21,369 nt of DNA from JBJEQG01 sp051881635 (GTDB taxonomy: Bacteria > Bacillota > Clostridia > Oscillospirales > Acutalibacteraceae): positions 1 to 21,369 of the forward strand of contig JBJEQG010000056.1 of the NCBI GenBank assembly GCA_051881635.1, written 5' to 3'. The stretch's first letter is position 1; each line of letters opens with the position of its first letter. A program made the translations under genes and the position numbers. The notes under the pieces were generated by a model. It searched no databases and was not told the origin of the DNA. It saw only the letters and a list, made by a program, of their open reading frames with translations. This document shows, piece by piece, positions 1 through 8,635 of the stretch.

Positions 1-2501
1 ATTTCGGACTGTACCGCCTCTATGTCTTTTTGCTGTGACAACAAATTCAAGCGTTCCTCCTGTAATTCCTCCTGCAACTTTGTGCGGTTTTGCAAGAGTG
101 TGTCACGGTCGCCTGTCAAGAGTTTGATTTCCGCCTCATTAACCTGAATAGCCGCCGCACAATCTTCCAACTGTTTTTGTGCGTCTTTTGTTTTGGCGGT
201 CAATTCTTCATGTCGTTTCTGTGACGCATTTTTTTCGTCCAAAAGTTGTTGTACACTTTGCTTAATCCGCCCCAACTCCGTGCCTTTGCTGTTGATTTCC
301 GCATCAATCTTGATTTTATCCTCACGGACTCTTGTCAATTCCTCACGCATTTTGTCAATTTCGGCTTGTACGGCATTTGCACCGCTTAACTCCGCCTGAA
401 CACGCACTTCCGCCTGTTCGGCATCAGACGCCAGCTTTTTTGCCTGTGCCTGAATTTGCTCAATCTCGGCAACACGCCCCAACAGTCCCGTACCTTTGGC
501 AAGTGAACCACCCGTCAGCGAACCGCCCGCATTAACAACCTGTCCGTCAAGCGTAACGATTTTAAAACGGTAGGCATACTTTTTCGCCATAGCAGTTGCA
601 TGGTCTATATTATCAGCAACAACAATCCGCCCCAACAGGGAACTTAAAATCTCTTTGTAACGGCTCTCGGCGGTGCAAAGTGCAGACGCTGTACCAATAA
701 ACCCCGCACATTGTTCCAAACCGTTTTCGTTCAATTCACGCCCTTTAATATTCGTAAGTGGCAAAAATGTTGCCCGTCCACCGTTACTGTTTTTCAGAAA
801 AGCGATAGCCGCCTTTGCAGCGTTTTCGTCCTCTGTGACAATGTTCTGCATTGCTGCCCCCAAAGCCGTTTCAACCGCTGTGCTGTACTCACGGGGAACC
901 TGTATAACACGGGAAACAGGACCATAAATTCCTTTCAGCCGTCCCCCCTGTGCCTCTTTCATAACCGCCTTGACACTGTGGGCAAAACCTTCCAAATTGC
1001 GTTCCAAATCTTCAAGCATTTTTGCTTTACGGAACAACTGTTCACTGTCCAAATGAAAACGCTCTCTCTGTTTCTTAATCTGTTCGGCACGCTCCAAACA
1101 TTCATTTTGTTGTATAATTTTTGCGTTGATTTCTTCCGTAATCTGTTTCTGCTTTTCAACGCAATCATTTGTCATTTTAGTGTAGTCTGCCAAGAGTTTT
1201 TCAAGCGTTTGACCTTGCTGTGTCTGTGTTTCAATATCCGTATTCAGCACATCGGCACGAACTGCTATTTCCTGCAAAGCCGTTTCCGATGTTGCCAAAA
1301 GGATTTTAGCATCTGCCTGTTTCGTACTCCATTCCGCTAAAAGTGTATTCAATTCGTTTATTCTCTGTGCGGAATTTGTTTCGTTTGTTGTCAAGGCCGC
1401 CATTTTTTCAGTCAAAACATTCAAGCGTTCCCGGATTGCTTTCAAAACCGACTCTTTCTCGTCCAAAACCGCCTGTTTTTCTTTGATTAACGCCAACAAC
1501 GCCTGTTCATTCTTTCCTGTCGATTCAATATCGGTTTTCATGCGTTCAATATTTGTATTATTATGAACAATATCATTTTCCAAAACGGAAATTTGGGCTT
1601 TTTGTTCCGCACTCTGCTGTTCAGCCGCCGCAATCTCACGGCGGAGCGTGTCGATTTGTACATTACATTCGGTTTGGCGTGTAAAAAGCGTTTCACTCTC
1701 ATGCAAAATGCTTTCAAGACTTTTTTCCGCCTCATGATATTGAGCCTGTGCAATCTCTAATTTATCTTCCTGTTCACGGATAACCTGTTCGGACTTCTCT
1801 AAGGTTTTCAGCCACAAAGCAATCTCCAAACCTCTTTTTTCCTCAGCATACGCCAAATAAGCTTTTGCTTTTTCGGACTGTATTCTCAGCGGCTCAATAC
1901 GCCCTTCCAATTCGGCAAAAATATCCCTCAGTCTTACTAAATTTTCCTCTGTTTTTTCCAAACGGCGTTCCGCCTCAGCTTTACGGTAACGGTAACGGGA
2001 AATGCCTGCCGCCTCCTCAAAGATTTCACGGCGGTCCTCGCTTTTTGAGGCAACAATCGCATCAATTTTGCCCTGTCCAATCATGGAATATCCGTCACGC
2101 CCCAAACCTGTATCCATAAAAAGCTCGTGAATATCCTGTAAACGGACAACTGCCCCGTTAATCAGATATTCACTGTTTCCGCTTCTGTAATACCGTCTTG
2201 TTATGGCGACTTCGTCACCGTCATAACCAAGTGTACGGTCTTTGTTTTCCATAGAGAGTGTAACCTGTGCATAGCCGGCTTTTTTACGCTGTTGCGTTCC
2301 GTTAAATACAACATCTTCCATTTTGGAGCAACGCAAAGCCTTAACAGACTGTTCGCCCAAAACCCAGCGTATCGCATCGCTTATATTACTTTTTCCACTG
2401 CCGTTTGGACCAACAACAGCGGTTATACCTTCCGTAAAATCCAATTTCGTCTTATCCGGAAAAGTTTTAAATCCCTGTATTTCAAGTGACTTTAATCTCA
2501 C
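1..2501 (-). CDS. smc: Chromosome segregation ATPase SMC (partial, C-terminus beyond window)
   Basis: SMC is the ATPase core of the SMC-ScpA-ScpB condensin that compacts and segregates origins on the nucleoid. The frame is open for about 833 codons from a GTG at 2501 to the window edge. A Walker A motif GPNGSGKS lies at residues 31-38 and is followed by the conserved DAIRWVLGEQ. A long charged coiled coil leads to a hinge domain at about residues 505-670 (GIYGPVS, then a glycine-rich VVNAGGSLTGGS stretch), after which the returning coiled coil begins. The C-terminal Walker B and signature motif fall outside the window. The GTG is preceded by AAAGGTG at suitable spacing, and the protein starts RLKSLEIQGFK, as SMC proteins do. 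It is last in the rnc-radical SAM-smc order common in Clostridia, separated from its upstream neighbour by two repeat elements. Identification is near certain. Confidence 0.97.
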   Translation of the reverse strand, partial: MRLKSLEIQGFKTFPDKTKLDFTEGITAVVGPNGSGKSNISDAIRWVLGEQSVKALRCSKMEDVVFNGTQQRKKAGYAQVTLSMENKDRTLGYDGDEVAITRRYYRSGNSEYLINGAVVRLQDIHELFMDTGLGRDGYSMIGQGKIDAIVASKSEDRREIFEEAAGISRYRYRKAEAERRLEKTEENLVRLRDIFAELEGRIEPLRIQSEKAKAYLAYAEEKRGLEIALWLKTLEKSEQVIREQEDKLEIAQAQYHEAEKSLESILHESETLFTRQTECNVQIDTLRREIAAAEQQSAEQKAQISVLENDIVHNNTNIERMKTDIESTGKNEQALLALIKEKQAVLDEKESVLKAIRERLNVLTEKMAALTTNETNSAQRINELNTLLAEWSTKQADAKILLATSETALQEIAVRADVLNTDIETQTQQGQTLEKLLADYTKMTNDCVEKQKQITEEINAKIIQQNECLERAEQIKKQRERFHLDSEQLFRKAKMLEDLERNLEGFAHSVKAVMKEAQGGRLKGIYGPVSRVIQVPREYSTAVETALGAAMQNIVTEDENAAKAAIAFLKNSNGGRATFLPLTNIKGRELNENGLEQCAGFIGTASALCTAESRYKEILSSLLGRIVVADNIDHATAMAKKYAYRFKIVTLDGQVVNAGGSLTGGSLAKGTGLLGRVAEIEQIQAQAKKLASDAEQAEVRVQAELSGANAVQAEIDKMREELTRVREDKIKIDAEINSKGTELGRIKQSVQQLLDEKNASQKRHEELTAKTKDAQKQLEDCAAAIQVNEAEIKLLTGDRDTLLQNRTKLQEELQEERLNLLSQQKDIEAVQSE

Positions 2502-2553
2502 AACATCACCTTTTATCTTATTATTCTCTCCTGCGATTTACACCCATTGTATG

Positions 2554-2630
2554 TTGGGGCTTTGCCGAGAGCCTCGGTCGCACCCCAAACCCCACAATGG
2601 CTCTGCCCTTTTGAAACCCGTCTTTTTGGA
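2554..2630 (+). repeat. Modular hairpin repeat, copy A
   Basis: GC-rich intergenic element between the radical SAM gene and smc. It reads TTGGGGCTTTGC, then a 21-base cassette containing CCGAG-AGC-CTCGG (shared exactly with copy E at 18444-18464), then CCCCAAACCCC, ATGGCTCTGCCC and TTTTGAAACCCGTC. The same modules recur in the other copies. It lies head to head with copy B on the opposite strand. The A+T-rich bases 2631-2692 between the two copies hold nothing I recognise. Confidence 0.8.
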
Positions 2631-2692
2631 TTATGGATTTAATAAGTTTAACTTCAACATAGTTAATCTGAATTTCATTTCTATTTATTCCC

Positions 2693-2777
2693 AAAATTAA
2701 AGTTTAGGTCAAGCCTTTTTAAAGGCTTGCGGGGTTCAGGGGCAGAGCCACTGATGGGGTGCGGGGCAACGCCCTGC
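2693..2777 (-). repeat. Modular hairpin repeat, copy B, overlapping a CDS end
   Basis: Read on the minus strand it has GGGCGTTGCCCC, ATCAGTGGCTCTGCCCC, a 9-bp inverted repeat (CAAGCCTTT at 2710-2718 with AAAGGCTTG at 2721-2729) and a tail GACCTAAACTTTAATTTT. The tail is a 21-base exact match to 18527-18547 in copy E. Bases 2719-2777 are also read as the last codons of the radical SAM gene. The inverted repeat could work as a weak transcription stop, but it lacks a clean T-run. Confidence 0.8.
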
Positions 2778-3795
2778 TATTTACTTGGGATACGCAGGTG
2801 AAAACACGAACCTCATATTTGGAAAGGCGGCTGTCCTGTCGAACAATCGCCTGTATGCCCTGTTCGGAAAAACGCTCTAAATTACGGCGTTTTTGACCTA
2901 TGAATTTTGATACGGAGGACGGGTGAATATGAAATTCAACCGTGCCTTTGACAACGCCTATATGCTGTAATGCCTTACAGGCATGAATATATAAAATTTC
3001 GCTTTCGCATAACTCACGAAAAGCCGGGTGAAATGCACCTGCAACCATGTTTTCACGAAGACTGTCACTGTCATGCAATCCCAAACGAATAACGGAAATG
3101 TTCTTTGACTCGAACATCTGCAAAAATTCGGTGCAAAGTGCAACCGCTTCTTCAAGCGTTTGAGGTTGATATTTTCCGGATATGTAAAGTCGATATAACT
3201 CCGTATTTTTAAGAACAACGGTCGGATATATCCGCATTGTATCGGGTTCTAATGCCGCCAAATCTGTCGCCGTTTGTCGGTCACATTCGTCCGTACTCAT
3301 ATACAGTCCTGTCATCATCTGCAATCCCAACGAAAAACCTTTGTCCTTAATCCGTTTGGATGCAGAAACAACATCTTCTGCCGTATGTCCACGGTGGTTT
3401 GCACTCAAAACCGTATTATTCATACTTTGAGCCCCTAACTCAATAGAGGTGACGCCATAGCTTTTCAGTGTATTTAAAACGGTATCGTCCACTGCATCGG
3501 GGCGTGTTGAAATGCGTATGCCTGCAAACTCCCCGTCTGCAACCGCAGGAAATGCCGCTTTGAGCAAATTTTCCATATAGGTGCGGTTAATGGCGGTAAA
3601 ACTGCCGCCGAAAAATGCAACTTCCGCTTTTTTGGTTTCCTGCCCCAAAGATGCACGGGCGATGTCTATCGCTTTTTTTACATCTTCCGCTGTGGGTTGT
3701 TTTTGTGTTCCCGTAATCTCCCGTTGGTCGCAAAAACTGCACTGATGTGGACAGCCGTTATGCGGCACAAATATAGCAACATTAGCGTGTTTCAA
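2719..3795 (-). CDS. Elp3-like radical SAM protein
   Basis: A 358-residue radical SAM enzyme. The cluster motif CPHQCSFC (C15, C19, C22) binds a 4Fe-4S cluster and is followed by FFGGSF and RISTRPD, as in the Elp3-type radical SAM family (COG1243-like). There is no GNAT acetyltransferase domain, so this is the short bacterial form of unknown substrate and not a full Elp3. The family is regularly found between rnc and smc in Clostridia, and that order is kept here. The start is a TTG at 3795 whose first bases overlap the rnc stop (TTGA), implying translational coupling. The last roughly 20 residues (from SRALPRTP) are encoded inside repeat copy B, so the native C-terminus has probably been replaced. 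Family assignment is solid; function is unknown. Confidence 0.85.
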   Translation of the reverse strand: MKHANVAIFVPHNGCPHQCSFCDQREITGTQKQPTAEDVKKAIDIARASLGQETKKAEVAFFGGSFTAINRTYMENLLKAAFPAVADGEFAGIRISTRPDAVDDTVLNTLKSYGVTSIELGAQSMNNTVLSANHRGHTAEDVVSASKRIKDKGFSLGLQMMTGLYMSTDECDRQTATDLAALEPDTMRIYPTVVLKNTELYRLYISGKYQPQTLEEAVALCTEFLQMFESKNISVIRLGLHDSDSLRENMVAGAFHPAFRELCESEILYIHACKALQHIGVVKGTVEFHIHPSSVSKFIGQKRRNLERFSEQGIQAIVRQDSRLSKYEVRVFTCVSQVNSRALPRTPSVALPLNPASL

Positions 3796-4466
3796 TACCC
3801 CATCAACTCCAATGCTTCTCTGGCGGCCTGTTGTTCCGCTTCTTTTTTGCTTCTGCCGCCGCCTTTTCCAATGACATTACTGTTGAGATGAACCTCAACG
3901 GTAAAATGTTTATTATGGTCAGGACCGCTCTCACCTGTCAAAACATATTGTAAATGTTCTTCGGGATTTTGTTGTATAATCTCTTGAAGAGTTGTCTTAT
4001 AGTCCTTAAAGAGTCTGGGTCTTGGGTTATCAATTTCAGGTTTTACGAACGATAAGATAAATCTCCTTGCCTCCTCCAAACCGCCGTCCATATAAATGGC
4101 GGCAATAATAGCCTCAAAAGCATCGGCAAGAATGGACGGTCTGTCCTGTCCGTGCAAATTGTGTTCTCCACGACTCAGTCGCAGACAATTTCCCACTCCC
4201 AATGCCTTTGAAAAACGGCACAGAGTTTTTTCACACACCAAATAAGCTCTAAGTTTTGTCAGCTCGCCCTCCGGCAAATCCGGACAATTACGGAAAATAT
4301 AATCGGAAACAACAATGCTTAAAACGGAATCGCCCAAAAATTCCAACCGTTCATTACACTGTACGCTTTTTTTCGTTTCATTTGCATACGATGAATGTGT
4401 TAATGCCGTTTCAAGATACTCTATGTTCTTAAAAGTATATCCAATTCGCTTTTGCAATTCTTTCAT
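3792..4466 (-). CDS. rnc: Ribonuclease III
   Basis: Cleaves double-stranded RNA, including 30S pre-rRNA stems and regulatory duplexes, as a cytoplasmic homodimer. The signature NERLEFLGDSVL carries E39, E42 and D46. ILADAFEA supplies D115 and E118, so the metal-binding residues of the RNase III domain are complete. A C-terminal double-stranded RNA binding domain (about residues 152-224) ends in the typical GGGRSKKEAEQQAAREAL. I start at ATG 4466: AAGGAG lies 9 bases upstream, whereas the upstream in-frame TTG at 4475 abuts that same site with no spacing. The gene follows plsX by 58 bases and is coupled to the radical SAM gene downstream. The acpP gene often found between plsX and rnc is absent. 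Confidence 0.97.
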   Translation of the reverse strand: MKELQKRIGYTFKNIEYLETALTHSSYANETKKSVQCNERLEFLGDSVLSIVVSDYIFRNCPDLPEGELTKLRAYLVCEKTLCRFSKALGVGNCLRLSRGEHNLHGQDRPSILADAFEAIIAAIYMDGGLEEARRFILSFVKPEIDNPRPRLFKDYKTTLQEIIQQNPEEHLQYVLTGESGPDHNKHFTVEVHLNSNVIGKGGGRSKKEAEQQAAREALELMGY

Positions 4467-4524
4467 AAATATCAACTCCTTAATCTATATTATTTCACCC
4501 ATACTACATGGCAAAGCCATATTT

Positions 4525-5517
4525 TTATTTTTGATTGATATATTGATGAATGGTATCAATAGCACCTGACTCGGTAAACTTCATAACGGATTCAATGGCA
4601 CTTACAAGAATTTGGGCTTTTGCACTGCCATGCGTCTTTAAAACGGGTTTTGAAATGCCCATAATCGGAGCTGCACCATAGTTGTTATAGTCCATATACT
4701 TTTTCAGCTCTTTGAGGTCTTTCTTAATCATCAACGCCGCCAATTTGTTTTTTGTGCTTTTAAAGAAAACTTCCTTGATTTTGCCGAACAATGCCATACC
4801 GACACCTTCATACATTTTCAAGATAATATTGCCCGTGAAACCGTCTGCTACAACAACATCAACAGCGTCCATTGGAATATCTCTTGCCTCTACATTTCCG
4901 ACAAAGTTAATCGGAGCATCTTTCAGCATTTTATATGCCTCATGCTGTAACGCACCGCCCTTGTGTTCCTCTGTACCGACATTTGCCAATCCGACTCTCG
5001 GATTTTTTATGCCTACTACCTTTTCCATATAAACCGAACCCATTATACCGAACTGACAGAGCATTTCCGGACGACATTCAACATTCGCACCGCTGTCAAT
5101 CAATAAAACCATACCTTCCGTTTTGGGCATGAGCGGAGAAAAAGCGGCTCTTTTTACGCCTTTAATGCGTTTAACATACATTGTCGCACCGACAATCAAT
5201 GCACCGCTGTTGCCTGCCGAAAGAAAAGCATCTCCCTCACCCGCCGCCAAAAGCCGCAGACCTACTGCCATAGAGCTGTCTTTTTTGGACTTCATTATTT
5301 CGCCCGCCTCGTCCTCCATTGTAATTACATTGGGAGCGTCATGGATTGAAATTTTATCCAAAGAAATATTGTTCTCGGCGGCAACGGAACGGATTGTTTC
5401 CTCTTTTCCGACAAGCAAAATTTCTATATTCGGATAGGTTTCCAATGCCAAAGCACTGCCCTTGATAATCTCCAACGGGGCGTTATCGCCGCCAAATGCG
5501 TCAATAATAATTTTCAT
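4525..5517 (-). CDS. plsX: Phosphate acyltransferase PlsX
   Basis: Converts acyl-ACP to acyl-phosphate, the acyl donor for PlsY in phospholipid synthesis; it is a peripheral membrane enzyme. The protein is 330 residues, the usual length. It opens with IIIDAFGGDNAP and continues with the family motifs ITMEDEA, SAGNSGAL, LLIDSGANVECRP, LANVGTEEHKGG and VADGFTGNI. The start ATG at 5517 has AAAGGA at good spacing. It follows trmFO by 33 bases and precedes rnc. In many Firmicutes plsX sits with fapR or rpmF and fabD-fabG-acpP; none of these is present here. Confidence 0.97.
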   Translation of the reverse strand: MKIIIDAFGGDNAPLEIIKGSALALETYPNIEILLVGKEETIRSVAAENNISLDKISIHDAPNVITMEDEAGEIMKSKKDSSMAVGLRLLAAGEGDAFLSAGNSGALIVGATMYVKRIKGVKRAAFSPLMPKTEGMVLLIDSGANVECRPEMLCQFGIMGSVYMEKVVGIKNPRVGLANVGTEEHKGGALQHEAYKMLKDAPINFVGNVEARDIPMDAVDVVVADGFTGNIILKMYEGVGMALFGKIKEVFFKSTKNKLAALMIKKDLKELKKYMDYNNYGAAPIMGISKPVLKTHGSAKAQILVSAIESVMKFTESGAIDTIHQYINQK

Positions 5518-5550
5518 CGTGTCATATCCTTTCGACTGTCGGTTTTATTT

Positions 5551-6867
5551 TTATTCTTTATCAATCGTCTTAAAAAAATCGTCCAAAGTGTTCAAGGCTC
5601 TTTGAGCATAAGCCGCCGCCCGTTCACGCTTATCTCTCGGCGGTGAAATCAAAGCGGGTAAAATGCCCATATTTGCACCCATTGGCTGAAAATCCGCAAC
5701 CGTTTCATCGCTGATATAGCGTGACAATGCACCAATCATGTTTTCACTCGGCAAAATCAGCGTATTCTGCCCTCTCAATCGGCGAACAGCGTTTATTCCC
5801 GCCATAAGACCTGACGCCGCCGACTCCATATATCCTTCAACACCTGTCATCTGTCCTGCAAAAAAGATTTTGCCGTCAGATTTGAGGGAAAAATCACCAT
5901 TAAGAACCTTTGGTGACTGTATAAATGTGTTGCGGTGCATAACGCCATAACGGACAAACTCTGCATTTTTCAAGGCGGGTATCATACCAAAAACACGCTT
6001 TTGTTCGGGAAATTTCAGGTTTGTTTGAAACCCGACAAGATTATACATCGTTTTTTGTGCGTTTTCTGTCCTTAATTGTAGAACCGCCCACGGTCTGTGT
6101 CCTGTTTTCGGGTCACGCAATCCCACAGGCTTCATCGGTCCGAACCGCAAGGTATCCAAACCACGCTGTGCCAAAATTTCAACGGGCATACAGCCTTCAT
6201 AAACCTTTGGATTTTGAACATCAACATCATGGCGTGGGGCTCTCTCCGCCGCAACAAGTGCCACATGAAACTGCTCATATTCTTCCTTATTCATCGGACA
6301 GTTGATATAAGCGTCATCACCGCCCTTATCATAACGGGAGGCAAAAAAAGCATGGTCATAGTCAATGCTTTCTGCCAACACAACAGGGGCAGCCGCATCA
6401 AAAAAGCTCAAAAATCCGCCGCATAAATCCGCAATTTTCGCCGCCAATGCGTCACTTGTCAACGGTCCTGTCGCAATAACGGTTATAGCGTCTGTCGGAA
6501 TTTCCGTAACTTCCCCTTCAATGATTTCTATATTCGGGTGTTGTTTTATACTTTCGGTTACGCTCTTTGAGAATAAATCCCTGTCAACCGCCAATGCTCC
6601 GCCTGCCTCAACCGCACAGCGGTCAGCACACGCAACCAAAAGCGAATTGAACCGCCGCATTTCCTCTTTGAGCAAGCCTGCCGCACTGTCTATGCGTTTG
6701 GCTTTTAATGAATTGGAGCAAACCAACTCACAAAACAAATCACTGCGGTGGGCAGGGGTTTTCTTTTTGGGTTTCATTTCATACAGACGAACCTGAACGC
6801 CCCTTTGTGCAATATGCCATGCCGCCTCACAACCTGCAAGTCCTGCACCGAGTACATTTATATACAT
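5551..6867 (-). CDS. trmFO: Folate-dependent tRNA (m5U54) methyltransferase TrmFO
   Basis: Methylates U54 in the T-loop of tRNA using methylenetetrahydrofolate and FADH2, the route used by many Firmicutes instead of SAM-dependent TrmA. At 438 residues it is full length. The N-terminal dinucleotide fold shows GAGLAGCEAAW. ELVCSNSLKA carries C50 and YEGCMPVE carries C226, which correspond to the two functional cysteines known from the Bacillus enzyme. FFAGQMTGVEGYMESAASG is the C-terminal FAD motif. The start ATG at 6867 has AGAGGTGAG just upstream. In many Firmicutes trmFO directly follows topA; here three unrelated genes separate them. Confidence 0.97.
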   Translation of the reverse strand: MYINVLGAGLAGCEAAWHIAQRGVQVRLYEMKPKKKTPAHRSDLFCELVCSNSLKAKRIDSAAGLLKEEMRRFNSLLVACADRCAVEAGGALAVDRDLFSKSVTESIKQHPNIEIIEGEVTEIPTDAITVIATGPLTSDALAAKIADLCGGFLSFFDAAAPVVLAESIDYDHAFFASRYDKGGDDAYINCPMNKEEYEQFHVALVAAERAPRHDVDVQNPKVYEGCMPVEILAQRGLDTLRFGPMKPVGLRDPKTGHRPWAVLQLRTENAQKTMYNLVGFQTNLKFPEQKRVFGMIPALKNAEFVRYGVMHRNTFIQSPKVLNGDFSLKSDGKIFFAGQMTGVEGYMESAASGLMAGINAVRRLRGQNTLILPSENMIGALSRYISDETVADFQPMGANMGILPALISPPRDKRERAAAYAQRALNTLDDFFKTIDKE

Positions 6868-6894
6868 TTTCTCACCTCTTATTCAAAAATATTT

Positions 6895-7671
6895 TTATTC
6901 TTTGGTCTTTATCCAAGTCAAAGGTTTTTTAAAATAGGTTTGATTTACCATAAATTCCAAATAATCATTATCTATGATTTTTTTGATTTTGTCATAATCT
7001 TCCCATGAAAACGCCGTTGCGTACATTTTTTTATCTGATTTTCCGCTCATATATTCGGCATATCTTTCTATATAAATTTGTTGATAATAGTTTCCTACAA
7101 ATTCCCTAACCTTTTCGGAAATATCTTCATTACAAAAAACATCATCACAGTATTTCTCCAAAAATTCACTGCCTGTCATGCTTCTTTCTTTGACTTTTTT
7201 CGTTTCCTCAAATTCATAAACATCAGCACAATTATAAAAATCATGGTCTATCAGCCATGTTAAAAACATCGCAATATGATTTCTCGCACAAGACCATATT
7301 ATATTTTTGTCCGTATCATTCAATTCTTCCGATTTTTTATTTGTTTGAATAAGATATTCTTCACAGGCTGTGTCCCAATACCATTTACTTTCATCTGCTC
7401 TAAATACATTAGCGGACACATTTATAATTTTCCCTTTTGCTACGGTTTTCTTTGCCCAACGCCCCCAAAGAATAAAAGTTATTCCAACTCCGAGCAACAA
7501 AGTCGGCACAAGAATTGCAGGGTGCAGTTCAAAACCTTCGTCTACCCAAGTTACAATAAAACAAAACAGTACAAATGCACCCAAAACAAAAAAAATCCAA
7601 CCCACAATTCCACACAAATATCTTATAGTGAGTAATTGATTTATATTATACACTTTCCGCTTTTTCATCAT
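6895..7671 (-). CDS. Two-helix membrane protein with a DUF7832-like domain
   Basis: A 258-residue protein. A basic N-terminus (MMKKRKV) precedes two membrane helices at about 18-41 and 51-71, followed by a cytoplasmic-looking domain. From residue 95 on, the pattern W-Y-W, HIAMFLTWLIDHDF, TGSEFLEKYCDD, FVGNYYQQIYIERYAEY and WEDYDKIKKIID resembles what I remember of the DUF7832 family, which often occurs as lone or immunity-type genes. This is recall of a pattern, not a search result. The gene is A+T-rich and sits between the EamA gene and trmFO. ATG 7671 and ATG 7668 are both possible after GGAAAGG. A weak promoter (TAGACG, 18 bases, TATACT; 7725-7754) lies in the 102-base gap upstream. Function is unknown. 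Confidence 0.7.
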   Translation of the reverse strand: MMKKRKVYNINQLLTIRYLCGIVGWIFFVLGAFVLFCFIVTWVDEGFELHPAILVPTLLLGVGITFILWGRWAKKTVAKGKIINVSANVFRADESKWYWDTACEEYLIQTNKKSEELNDTDKNIIWSCARNHIAMFLTWLIDHDFYNCADVYEFEETKKVKERSMTGSEFLEKYCDDVFCNEDISEKVREFVGNYYQQIYIERYAEYMSGKSDKKMYATAFSWEDYDKIKKIIDNDYLEFMVNQTYFKKPLTWIKTKE

Positions 7672-7773
7672 AGAGCCTTTCCTAATTTACATATCATTTT
7701 AAAAATAATCATGGCTATAATTCAAGTATAGCAAAAATCCCCACAATCCGTCTATACTTTTTGATAAAGTTTT

Positions 7774-8631
7774 TTATATGACCATGAGAAGTGTCCCTAC
7801 AACAATGCTTATAAGTCCAATCAACGCTTTTTTGCTTAATTTTTCCTTAAAGAAAATATAAGAGAACGCAACCGTCAGAATAATACTCAATTTATCTATT
7901 GATACAACCACGCTTGCAAATCCGTCCTGTAATGCTTTGTAATAACAAAGCCATGAACCGCCTGTTGCAAGTCCCGAAAGACAAATAAAACACAATTCTT
8001 TTTTGGATATATCTTTAATTGTTCCTTGTTTCTTTGTTACAAAAACCATAATCCATGACATAACAAGCACAACGCCTGTACGGATTGCCGTTCCCAAATC
8101 AGATGCCACACCCTCAATACCAATTTTTCCAAGTATGGAGGTTAAAGCCGCAAATACAGCCGATAACACCGCATAAAAAAGCCACTGTTTGCCTTTTGTT
8201 TCATTTGAGGTCTTATTTTTTTGTATCATTAAAAATGTACCAACAGCAATCAGTATAATGGCAATACCCTTGTACCATGTTATTGTTTCTCCAAGAATGA
8301 CAAAAGCGAGTATAAGTGTCAGCACCGTACTTGACTTATCAATCGGCACAACTTTATTAACATCTCCAACTTGCAATGCGTGGAAATAGCAAAGCCATGA
8401 CGCACCTGTGGAAAGTCCTGAAAGAATGAGGAAAATAACAGATTTTGTACTGATTTGGGTTATTGTTGCCTGTGAACCGGAAATAAAAACCATAAGCCAA
8501 CTAAATATCAAAACAATAACAGTTCGGACAGCCGTTGCCACATTGCTGTCGGTTTTGCGTATGCCGCATTTTGCAAGTATTGAAGTTAAAGCTGAAAATA
8601 CAGCGGATAAAGCAGCAAATACAATCCACAT
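7774..8631 (-). CDS. EamA/DMT-family transporter made of two near-repeat halves
   Basis: A hydrophobic protein of 285 residues with about ten membrane helices, typical of the drug/metabolite transporter superfamily. Residues 1-137 and 150-285 are clear copies of each other: LSAVFSALTSILAKCGI against LSAVFAALTSILGKIGI, ATAVRT against GTAIRT, and LSGLSTGASWLCYFHALQ against LSGLATGGSWLCYYKALQ. A hydrophilic linker at 137-149 joins them. Each half looks like the small, about 140-residue EamA proteins found alone in many bacteria. Basic loops alternate out of phase between the halves, which fits an inverted two-fold architecture. The substrate is not deducible. The start is 4 bases after the stop of the oxidoreductase gene with no strong ribosome site, so translational coupling is likely. 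Confidence 0.9.
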   Translation of the reverse strand: MWIVFAALSAVFSALTSILAKCGIRKTDSNVATAVRTVIVLIFSWLMVFISGSQATITQISTKSVIFLILSGLSTGASWLCYFHALQVGDVNKVVPIDKSSTVLTLILAFVILGETITWYKGIAIILIAVGTFLMIQKNKTSNETKGKQWLFYAVLSAVFAALTSILGKIGIEGVASDLGTAIRTGVVLVMSWIMVFVTKKQGTIKDISKKELCFICLSGLATGGSWLCYYKALQDGFASVVVSIDKLSIILTVAFSYIFFKEKLSKKALIGLISIVVGTLLMVI

Positions 8632-8635
8632 AATT

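Noticed and set aside
711..1340. A plus-strand open frame of 209 codons antisense to smc
   Set aside because: The minus-strand frame encodes the recognisable SMC hinge across this region. The plus frame has no ribosome site or family features and is a shadow of a biased coding sequence.
2564..2584. The CGAG cassette as a tRNA fragment or attachment site
   Set aside because: It lacks tRNA arms and a CCA end, there is no integrase nearby, and the second copy lies within a repeat, not a gene.
2710..2729. A 9-bp inverted repeat as a terminator for the radical SAM gene
   Set aside because: It has a 2-base loop and no T-run directly after it, and it belongs to the repeat family. I describe it as part of copy B.
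4467..4475. TTG start for rnc three codons upstream
   Set aside because: The AAGGAG site would abut the start codon with no spacing. ATG 4466 has ideal spacing.
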